A stretch of 11,711 nucleotides of DNA, taken from NCBI GenBank assembly GCA_031269415.1, contig JAISZF010000116.1, positions 1-11,711 of the forward strand, in the 5' to 3' direction. The notes below the pieces were generated by a model. The model made no database searches. It saw only the letters and a program-made list of their open reading frames with translations, and was not told the origin of the DNA. This DNA comes from Clostridiales bacterium. GTDB taxonomy: Bacteria; Bacillota; Clostridia; Lachnospirales; WQUN01. The translations under genes were made by a program, and so were the position numbers. This document shows, one piece after another, positions 1 to 5,581 of this stretch. Positions within the stretch are counted from its first letter, which is position 1, and each line of letters starts with the position of its first letter.

Positions 1-8
1 GTTTTCAT
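1..8 (-). other. possible start of a gene running off the left edge
   Basis: On the minus strand an ATG at 8-6 is followed by AAA (Met-Lys) and the window ends. A GAGGGG ribosome site at 21-16 sits 7 nt before it, and a promoter lies just upstream (29-57). Because the gene before it is a Phd/YefM antitoxin, a RelE/ParE-type toxin is a reasonable guess, but fewer than three codons are visible and the product cannot be read. Confidence 0.3.
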
Positions 9-28
9 GCTTCATCCCCTCAGCAATG

Positions 29-57
29 ATTATATCCCATTTTTTCCAATTTTACAA
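29..57 (-). promoter_or_regulatory. sigma-A-like promoter reading leftwards off the window
   Basis: Minus strand: -35 box TTGTAA (57-52), a 17-bp spacer, then a perfect -10 box TATAAT (34-29). The predicted start of transcription is near 22, just before the GAGGGG ribosome site at 21-16. The -35 box begins at the base after the antitoxin stop codon, so the next gene has its own promoter in addition to any read-through. Confidence 0.5.
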
Positions 58-360
58 CTATATTTTACTACATTTTACAATTGTTTCATATGCTTTGGGA
101 AACTGTTTGTAACCCAAAAGCCTTTCACTTACTTGTGTGACTGTGTAGGTTTTTGCTCCGCCCAGATACTGCGCTTCCGCCTCCAACAATTTCTCACGCA
201 AATCCAGCATGGCTTCACGCTGAGTAAATGTCTCTATACTCATGACGACCAAATCGCCCTCGCCGTTTTTCGTGAGGAAGATTGGTTCGCCTCTTTCCTT
301 ACAAAACGCGGAAATATCGTTATATTCATTCGTGATCGCTGTCGATGGCCTGATGGTCAT
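58..360 (-). CDS. Phd/YefM family type II antitoxin
   Basis: This 100-residue protein is a type II toxin-antitoxin antitoxin of the Phd/YefM family: a small DNA-binding protein that normally neutralises a RelE/ParE or YoeB-type toxin and represses its own operon. The N-terminal half shows the family pattern: MTIRPSTAITNEYNDIS, then a segment reading EPIFLTKNGEGDLVVMS and an ETF helix, followed by a Leu/Glu-rich helix ending in EAEAQYL. The start is set at 360, not the in-frame ATG at 390, because AAGGAGG lies 8 nt upstream of it and the family begins there. The C-terminal tail after about residue 75 (GYKQFPKAYETIVKCSKI) is longer than I expect for the family and is the part that should contact a toxin. 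No toxin gene lies inside the window. The partner could start at 8 on the same strand, or the gene may be an orphan antitoxin. Confidence 0.85.
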   Translation of the reverse strand: MTIRPSTAITNEYNDISAFCKERGEPIFLTKNGEGDLVVMSIETFTQREAMLDLREKLLEAEAQYLGGAKTYTVTQVSERLLGYKQFPKAYETIVKCSKI

Positions 361-403
361 GTAAAATGCCTCCTTCAAAGCTCCTATCAAAATTCTATGC
401 TTA

Positions 404-412
404 ATTATATCA
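404..412 (-). promoter_or_regulatory. extended -10 promoter for the antitoxin gene
   Basis: Minus strand reads TGA followed by TATAAT (412-404), a perfect extended -10 element. No good -35 box is found at 17-18 bp, as is common when the TGn motif is present. It lies between the PH-domain gene stop (418) and the antitoxin start (360), giving a leader of about 37 nt. Confidence 0.45.
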
Positions 413-417
413 TTTCC

Positions 418-840
418 TCAAACCCCGTCCGAATCCTGAACCCCATCCCCGTCAAGATCCTGCTCAGCCCCTCCGACAAGGAACTCGCGGCTGGATATTC
501 CGCGCGCGGCGCGCTGCTGTTCAATCAGCTTACTCAAAAACATCCGCACCTCGTCGGGTTGTTTGATATTCTTTAATTGCAACGTGGGCTGCGACTTATC
601 CGAGCTGATCAGCGTCACTGTGCCCACGCCGAAAATCTTCTGCCCCAGCGTCCTTACGAGCCGTACATCCATTATCCTGTAAATCAGGATTTCATCCGTT
701 TCGGTTTTAAAAAAACCCTTGCGCGTAATAAGGCGATCTTCGGTCACTTCGTACCGAGTGAAGCTGAGCGGCAGGCCCAGCCGCCTTCTGCGGTCTTTCC
801 ACAGAATTTCATTCTTTTCAAAATCCAATTTTCTTCCCAT
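418..840 (-). CDS. bacterial PH-domain (YdbS/YdbT-like) protein with acidic Ca-loop-like tail
   Basis: This 140-residue protein has no signal peptide and no clear membrane span. Residues about 12-105 match the bacterial pleckstrin-homology fold seen in Clostridia: a basic entry segment (KDRRRRLGLPLSFTRY), a turn-rich beta segment (RLITRKGFFKTETDEILIYRIMDV) and the RTLGQKIFGVGTV strand, closing with a helix near 96-113. The role of such small PH proteins is not established; membrane or envelope-stress functions have been proposed for relatives. The last 13 residues read DLDGDGVQDSDGV, which fits the DxDxDG calcium-loop pattern of dockerin and thrombospondin type 3 repeats, odd on a protein with no export signal. 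The start is supported by GGAGGGG 7 nt upstream. It follows the amidase gene by 77 nt on the same strand. The PH call is fairly sure; the function is unknown. Confidence 0.8.
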   Translation of the reverse strand: MGRKLDFEKNEILWKDRRRRLGLPLSFTRYEVTEDRLITRKGFFKTETDEILIYRIMDVRLVRTLGQKIFGVGTVTLISSDKSQPTLQLKNIKQPDEVRMFLSKLIEQQRAARGISSREFLVGGAEQDLDGDGVQDSDGV

Positions 841-866
841 TCTAATCCCCTCCAGATGTTAATAAT

Positions 867-895
867 ACGATACCAAACAATCAGCCGATTGTCTA
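867..895 (-). promoter_or_regulatory. candidate promoter with inverted repeat in the spacer
   Basis: Minus strand: TAGACA (895-890), 17-bp spacer, TATCGT (872-867), matching the sigma-A consensus at 5 of 6 and 4 of 6 positions. A 6-bp inverted repeat (ACAATC, 4-nt loop, GATTGT; 877-892) covers the spacer and part of the -35 box, where an operator could sit. There is no U-run after it, so it is not a terminator. It would drive the PH-domain gene independently of the amidase gene. Both elements could be chance. Confidence 0.3.
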
Positions 896-919
896 TATCT
901 TCAAGCAGACGAGCGGCGC

Positions 920-2392
920 TTACCGTCCGCTAAAAAACGCGTCGATCCCGTCGGCGATCCCACTCGCCATTTTATCCTGATAATCCGGCTGAGCCATATT
1001 TTTGTCCTCCGCCGGATTGGTCATGTAGCCCATCTCTATTATGGTAACCGGCACGCGGCACCAATTGATACCGCTCATGGTATCGGTTTCCCATACGCTG
1101 TTCCTCTTGCTCCCAGTCGCCGCGACAAACGCGTCCAGCACGGAAACGGACAGGCGTTTGCTATCCTCATACAGATCCGCGTTATGCGGGCTGTTTGAAG
1201 TCTGGCATATGGTCATGGCGCCGTTTACGCCCGTATCCTCGGAGCCGTTGGCGTGGATACGGATAAACGCGTCCGCGTTCGCGCTGTTCGCTATCTCGGC
1301 GCGTTCGGCGTTGCTTATGTTTACATCGTTTGTCGTCCGTATCATTATGACTCGGTAACCGCGGCTCTCAAGCACGGTTTGCAGCTTTAAGGCGACTTCC
1401 AGGTTCAGTTCATATTCATTCAGGCCGCTGGTTCTTCCGTATGTACCGCTTGCGACCTTTGCCTTCTTCTCCGCCGCGCCCGGACCGATCGGTTCAAGCT
1501 CGCTGTTCCCTTTTGCCTGATGCCCGGCGTCTATAACCACAAGAGGAGCCTCGCCCGCCTGTTTTTCACGGATTACAACAGACGTCTGCTTCGCGCCGGG
1601 CTTGTCCGTAAAAGAGACTATTTCCATACCAAGTACGTATAATATATCGCGAATACTGGACCAATTATAATCAAAATCCGTCAAATATACCCAGCCCGGC
1701 TGGCCGGGCGTAAATAAATCTCCGTTGGTGTCGCGTATGGGGGTGATGTTGAATTGAACAGCCGTAACGGTTTCTCCCTGAATGGCGATCGGCGTGAATA
1801 AATCCTCTTCACTCCCCGATTTGACTATCTGATACGAACCGTCGTCCATGTTTATTACGGAACCGCCGCACGCCGCAGCCAGCGTCCTAAGCTGCGCCAC
1901 ATTGTAACCTTGTATCCGGAAGGTGTCTATAGTTTGCGCGGGCTTAGAACCGTCTTCCCAACTGAGTGTCAAAGTGTTCGGCGTAAGTTTTTCCTTCCCC
2001 GAGGGCGCGGCTGTAGCCAGATATGTAAATAGAAATAGGAACATGACGACCGCGAGTATTCTTCGAATCGGCCATGAACGGACGCTCGCGGGTTCGCGGG
2101 CTTCCGGAATTTTCTCGGGAACCGTTTGACGCCTGAGGCGGTTCACGCCGGTCCGGACCGCGCCGCCGTGAGGGACGCCGCCCCAAGCTGCCCGCGCGCC
2201 CCCGAAGTCATATAAAAAAAATCCGGATTGGGGTTCTTCTGTCCAATTCCGAATTTTTGTCCTCTTATAGGCTTTCTTGTTTGAGGTTGTTTTGGTAACA
2301 GGGCTGATATCGCCCCATGTTTGGCGGTTCCGCGCGTCAAGTTCGCGCCGCGCTCTTTTGCTGAGCTTTTCCCGTGGTATAAATTTCTTCAT
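920..2392 (-). CDS. N-acetylmuramoyl-L-alanine amidase (Amidase_3) with long cytoplasmic N-terminus
   Basis: A 490-residue membrane-anchored peptidoglycan hydrolase that should cleave the bond between N-acetylmuramic acid and L-alanine outside the cell. Residues 1-109 are basic and predicted cytoplasmic, a single span lies at about 110-128 (RRILAVVMFLFLFTYLATAA), 135-275 is a non-catalytic extracellular region, and 283-490 is the zinc-dependent Amidase_3 domain. Expected zinc ligands are visible: His291 (VVIDAGH), Glu326 (GLNEYELNL) and His380 (FIRIHANGS), with the catalytic Glu453 in TIIEMGYMTNP. The catalytic domain appears intact. The start has GAGGTG 5 nt upstream. The N-terminus is unusual: residues 1-55 are a Lys/Arg-rich conserved-looking stretch, while about 57-88 are Gly/Ala/Arg-rich and encoded by an 80% G+C block (see 2130-2224). 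The gene is divergent from the ABC exporter operon, with overlapping promoters. Family assignment is firm; the function of the cytoplasmic part is unknown. Confidence 0.93.
   Translation of the reverse strand: MKKFIPREKLSKRARRELDARNRQTWGDISPVTKTTSNKKAYKRTKIRNWTEEPQSGFFLYDFGGARAAWGGVPHGGAVRTGVNRLRRQTVPEKIPEAREPASVRSWPIRRILAVVMFLFLFTYLATAAPSGKEKLTPNTLTLSWEDGSKPAQTIDTFRIQGYNVAQLRTLAAACGGSVINMDDGSYQIVKSGSEEDLFTPIAIQGETVTAVQFNITPIRDTNGDLFTPGQPGWVYLTDFDYNWSSIRDILYVLGMEIVSFTDKPGAKQTSVVIREKQAGEAPLVVIDAGHQAKGNSELEPIGPGAAEKKAKVASGTYGRTSGLNEYELNLEVALKLQTVLESRGYRVIMIRTTNDVNISNAERAEIANSANADAFIRIHANGSEDTGVNGAMTICQTSNSPHNADLYEDSKRLSVSVLDAFVAATGSKRNSVWETDTMSGINWCRVPVTIIEMGYMTNPAEDKNMAQPDYQDKMASGIADGIDAFFSGR
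2130..2224. repeat. G+C-rich in-frame segment inside the amidase gene, possible dispersed-repeat insertion
   Basis: Roughly 80% of bases in 2131-2207 are G or C, far above the flanks, and the block is bordered by a run of eight A on the plus strand (2214-2221). It contains a perfect 12-bp palindrome at 2149-2160 and a small CGCC/GGCG hairpin at 2130-2140. It encodes amidase residues about 57-88, Gly/Ala/Arg-rich and unlike the rest of the protein. No target-site duplication or terminal inverted repeat was found, so insertion is an inference; other copies cannot be looked for in this window. Confidence 0.35.
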
Positions 2393-2414
2393 GACATCAC
2401 CTCATAATATCCCA

Positions 2415-2443
2415 TTGTAGGGTTATATATATTATTGTATAAT
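2415..2443 (+). promoter_or_regulatory. promoter of the ABC exporter operon
   Basis: TTGTAG (2415-2420), 17-bp spacer, perfect TATAAT (2438-2443). The predicted start is near 2450, giving a leader of about 55 nt before the ATG at 2505, which has AAAGGTGG 6 nt upstream. An imperfect palindrome with outer arms TTGTA and TACAA (2435-2454) covers the -10 box and predicted start, a possible operator. Confidence 0.5.
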
Positions 2444-2454
2444 ATTTATTACAA
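2426..2454 (-). promoter_or_regulatory. candidate divergent promoter of the amidase gene
   Basis: Minus strand: TTGTAA (2454-2449), 17-bp spacer, TATATA (2431-2426); each box matches consensus at 4 of 6 positions. The predicted start is near 2419, about 27 nt before the amidase ATG. It physically overlaps the plus-strand promoter at 2415-2443, so both could not be occupied at once. The AT-rich sequence makes chance matches likely. Confidence 0.35.
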
Positions 2455-2504
2455 AGTTTCAATGTGTTTATGCTCCCATTCGCTCCAACAAAAGGTGGAT
2501 ACGC

Positions 2505-3224
2505 ATGGATAACGGCCAGAAAGAAGTAATTTTAAAGATAGACGGCGTGAAAAAAGAGTACCACATGGGCGAAGTAACGGTTCACGCGCTGCAGGGGATC
2601 AGCTTTGAGATCTTCAAGGGCGAGTTCCTGGTAATATTAGGCCCCAGCGGTTCGGGAAAGAGTACCATACTGAACATAATCGGCGGCATAGATCAGCCGA
2701 CATCCGGCGCTGTCACCTATAAGGGGGCGGATATTAGCAAGGCGGGCGAACGCGCGCTGACCAGATACCGCAGGGCGTCCGTCGGGTTTGTGTTCCAGTT
2801 TTATAATCTCATACCGAATCTCACCGCGCGTGAGAATATACTGCTGGCTTCGGAACTCGGCAGCAATCCGCTGAATGTCAACGAATTACTGAACATGATA
2901 GGTCTCGGGGATCGCGGAGTTCACTTCCCGTCCCAACTGTCGGGCGGCCAGCAGCAGCGGGTCGCCATAGCGCGCGCCGTGGCAAAGAACCCCGAAATCC
3001 TGCTATGCGACGAACCGACAGGGGCGTTGGATTTCAGCACGGGTATACAGGTGCTGAAACTGCTGAAGACATTCAACCGCGAGTACAGCCGCACAGTAGC
3101 TATTATCACGCATAACGCGGGTATCAGCGAAATGGCGGACAGAACCCTGTACATAAAGGACGGCCTGGTTGATCATGTGGAGCTGAATGAAAACCCCATA
3201 GATCCGGAGGAGGTGCGCTGGTGA
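2505..3224 (+). CDS. MacB/LolD-type ABC transporter ATP-binding protein
   Basis: The 239-residue cytoplasmic ATPase of an ABC exporter; it hydrolyses ATP to power the FtsX-type permease encoded next. All nucleotide-binding motifs are intact: Walker A GPSGSGKS (46-53), Q-loop Gln98 (FVFQFYNLIPNLTA), signature LSGGQQQR (145-152), Walker B ILLCDE (165-170) followed by PTGALD, and the H-loop His203 (IITHN). The opening MGEVTVHALQGISFEI is typical of the MacB/LolD/FtsE branch, which works by mechanotransmission, not by moving substrate through a channel. Length is normal. The start has AAAGGTGG 6 nt upstream. Its stop overlaps the GTG start of the permease (GTGA, 3221-3224), so the two are translationally coupled. 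The substrate cannot be read from the ATPase. Confidence 0.95.
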   Translation: MDNGQKEVILKIDGVKKEYHMGEVTVHALQGISFEIFKGEFLVILGPSGSGKSTILNIIGGIDQPTSGAVTYKGADISKAGERALTRYRRASVGFVFQFYNLIPNLTARENILLASELGSNPLNVNELLNMIGLGDRGVHFPSQLSGGQQQRVAIARAVAKNPEILLCDEPTGALDFSTGIQVLKLLKTFNREYSRTVAIITHNAGISEMADRTLYIKDGLVDHVELNENPIDPEEVRW

Positions 3225-5581
3225 TCCTGTTTCTGAAAGCCGTGAGGGCTATTTGGAACAACAAAAAAGCGTACCTTTCCTGTGTAGTGCTGGTAGCGGT
3301 AGCCATCTACATGATGGTAGCCATGGGTTCGGCGGCGGAAGCCCTCGCGGAAGCTTCCGAGCGTTATTATAAAAGCAACCGGCTGGCGGACGTGTTCGCG
3401 AACGTCAATAGCTTCCCCGCGAGCGCTGTAAGCAGCCTTGCGCAAATCGAGGGGATAAACGAAATTCAGGCGCGCCTGGTTTACGACGCGCGTGTTAATG
3501 TGCCCGGAAACAGCAAAATAATCTGGCTGCGGCTGGTTTCGTTCGATACCTCCTACGAAGGCGTTTCACTGAATTACCCCGACATAACAGGCCGTCCTCT
3601 GGAACATGAAAACGACATCTGGATCGGCCACGCGTTTTTGGATATTCACAGCCTGGAAGTAGGCGGCTCTTTGGATGTGATTATCGAAGGCCGGAAGTCG
3701 GCGCTCAATATCGCCGGCATGGCGGACAGCCCGGAATATGTGTACGCGGTTCGTGATCCGTCCGACCTGCTTCCAGATAACGAGGCGTTCGGCATAGCTT
3801 ATATCGGCGCGCTTGATTTGGCCGTACTGCTTGACAAACGGGGCTTATACAATGATCTGACATTTTCACTGGACAACGGTTACGCGTTTGACGATGTGAA
3901 AGAGGCTCTGACCGAAGCGCTTTCTCCCTACGGCTTGACCGCCCTCTACGCCAAGGAGGATCAATTCAGCTATTCAATGCTTAATACGGAGATCACCAGC
4001 ATACAAGCCATGAGTTTAGCCGTGCCGGTTATGTTTACGCTGATCTCGGCGATCGTGCTGTTTCTTATGCTGAAACGCGTAATAGAACAAGAACGCACGC
4101 AAATAGGCGCCTTAAAGACCTTTGGCTATAAAAACCGGGAAATCCTGTTCCACTATCTGCTGTACGGCCTTGTCACCAGCGTTCTGGGCGGCGCGCTGGG
4201 CGTGCTGCTGGGGAACATGTCCGTCAAATACCTCATAGATATGTACACAGAGTTCTTCACCCTGCCGGATGTGCGTGAAACAGCCGAACCCAGCCTCGCG
4301 GCGGCGGGAATGGCTCTGGCCGCGGCTTCCGGAGCGATTGGCGCGTATTTCGGCGCGAAGCCCGCGCTGAGGCTTGCGCCCGCGGACGCCATGAGACCGC
4401 CCTCCCCGCCCCTCGTAAAGGGCGATATAATGAAAACGCTGCCGTTTCTCCGCTGGCTCTTAACATCGCGCGGCAGTATGTCCATACGGAATATACAGCG
4501 TTCGAAGGCGCGCTCCGTTTTCATTGTTCTGGGCATTGCCTTTTCATTCGGCATAATGGAAATGATGTGCCCCATGATGACCATGATGACGGATATGATC
4601 GTTGCCAAGTATGAATACATTCAGGCATACGACGCCAAATTAAGCCTGAGACAGCCCGCGAACGCCGAGGACGCCGCGCGGCAGGCCATGAAACTGCCCG
4701 GTGTGACAATGGCCGAGGCGATCCGGGAAATGCCTGTGGAGATACGGCGCAGCAACCGTAAAACCGGTTCTATTCTAATGGGTCTTACGCCGGAAACACA
4801 GCTCTATCATATTTACGACGATGAAACAAAACAAACCTTGCCGTTTCCCGATTCGGGCATAATTCTCAACACCTTTGCCGCCGACGAACTGGGCGTTGCG
4901 AAGGGCGCTGAGGTAATGCTTAAAACAGCCTGGAATGAGGATGAAATACCCGTCATTGTGCGTGATATTGTACACCAGAACATGACGTCGGCTGTGTATA
5001 TGGATTACGATACGGTAAATAACATGCTGGATCTGCCGGACAGCGCCGATTCCGTCATGGTTCGCACAACGGACATGGAGGGCGTCAAGCTCAGCCTGGA
5101 CGACACCAAGAACATTTCCTCGATAGAAGATACCTACAGCGCCATGACCAATTTTGAACAGATGATGAACTCGTATTCCTCCATGACATGGATTATGGTC
5201 GTTTTGGGAACCGTTATAGCGTTCGCTATTATTTACAATTCCGCGACCATCTCGCTGTCGGAAAAGAAGCGGGAATACGCCACGCTGCGCGTTTTAGGCA
5301 TGCATATAAACGAGGTCTGCGAGATCTCAAACTTTGAGTATTGGCTGCTCTTTACTATCGGCTGCCTGCTGGGCATACCGTTCGGCCGGTTTATGCTGGG
5401 CGCGATGAATGAGATGATGAAAACAATGATGGAGAACATGACATTGCCCCCGGACGTGCCCCTTTGGGCCGTAGGCGCGTCTTTCCTGGGATGCATGACG
5501 GCGGTCTTACTGTCTAACCTGTCGGCTAAACGCACAATTAAAAAACTGGATATGGTCGAGGTCTTAAAGGAGAGAGAATGA
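3221..5581 (+). CDS. FtsX/MacB-type ABC transporter permease, duplicated, 8 TM
   Basis: A 786-residue permease built of two FtsX-like halves. Membrane spans can be read at about 18-38, 262-285, 310-333 and 355-378 in the first half, and 430-450, 655-675, 705-727 and 746-768 in the second, with large extracytoplasmic domains at about 40-260 and 450-655. The cytoplasmic loops RTQIGALKTFGYKNREIL (292-309) and KKREYATLRVLGMHINEVC (682-700) are the usual FtsX coupling segments, and RNIQRSKARSVFIVLGI marks the start of the second half. GTG is the start: GGAGGAGG lies 7 nt upstream and GTGA overlaps the ATPase stop. The next gene overlaps by ATGA. Methionine is strikingly clustered at 446-459 (8 of 14 residues) and 729-740 (6 of 12). 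Such systems in Firmicutes export or sense antimicrobial peptides, lipoproteins or unknown molecules; no substrate is assigned here. Confidence 0.92.
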   Translation: MILFLKAVRAIWNNKKAYLSCVVLVAVAIYMMVAMGSAAEALAEASERYYKSNRLADVFANVNSFPASAVSSLAQIEGINEIQARLVYDARVNVPGNSKIIWLRLVSFDTSYEGVSLNYPDITGRPLEHENDIWIGHAFLDIHSLEVGGSLDVIIEGRKSALNIAGMADSPEYVYAVRDPSDLLPDNEAFGIAYIGALDLAVLLDKRGLYNDLTFSLDNGYAFDDVKEALTEALSPYGLTALYAKEDQFSYSMLNTEITSIQAMSLAVPVMFTLISAIVLFLMLKRVIEQERTQIGALKTFGYKNREILFHYLLYGLVTSVLGGALGVLLGNMSVKYLIDMYTEFFTLPDVRETAEPSLAAAGMALAAASGAIGAYFGAKPALRLAPADAMRPPSPPLVKGDIMKTLPFLRWLLTSRGSMSIRNIQRSKARSVFIVLGIAFSFGIMEMMCPMMTMMTDMIVAKYEYIQAYDAKLSLRQPANAEDAARQAMKLPGVTMAEAIREMPVEIRRSNRKTGSILMGLTPETQLYHIYDDETKQTLPFPDSGIILNTFAADELGVAKGAEVMLKTAWNEDEIPVIVRDIVHQNMTSAVYMDYDTVNNMLDLPDSADSVMVRTTDMEGVKLSLDDTKNISSIEDTYSAMTNFEQMMNSYSSMTWIMVVLGTVIAFAIIYNSATISLSEKKREYATLRVLGMHINEVCEISNFEYWLLFTIGCLLGIPFGRFMLGAMNEMMKTMMENMTLPPDVPLWAVGASFLGCMTAVLLSNLSAKRTIKKLDMVEVLKERE

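Noticed and set aside
7..576. 189-residue plus-strand open frame
   Set aside because: It lies antisense to the antitoxin and part of the PH-domain gene, has no ribosome site or family pattern, and its composition is that of a reverse-strand shadow.
2149..2160. 12-bp perfect palindrome as a protein-binding site
   Set aside because: Palindromes of this length are expected a few times per window, and it lies inside a coding G+C-rich block; mentioned only as a property of that block.
2143..2340. 65-residue minus-strand frame overlapping the amidase N-terminus
   Set aside because: It has no ribosome site as a separate gene. I kept only the idea that slippage at the A/T run could shift the amidase into this frame.
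4153..4620. 155-residue minus-strand open frame
   Set aside because: Antisense to the permease in a region whose sense frame has clear FtsX motifs; no ribosome site.
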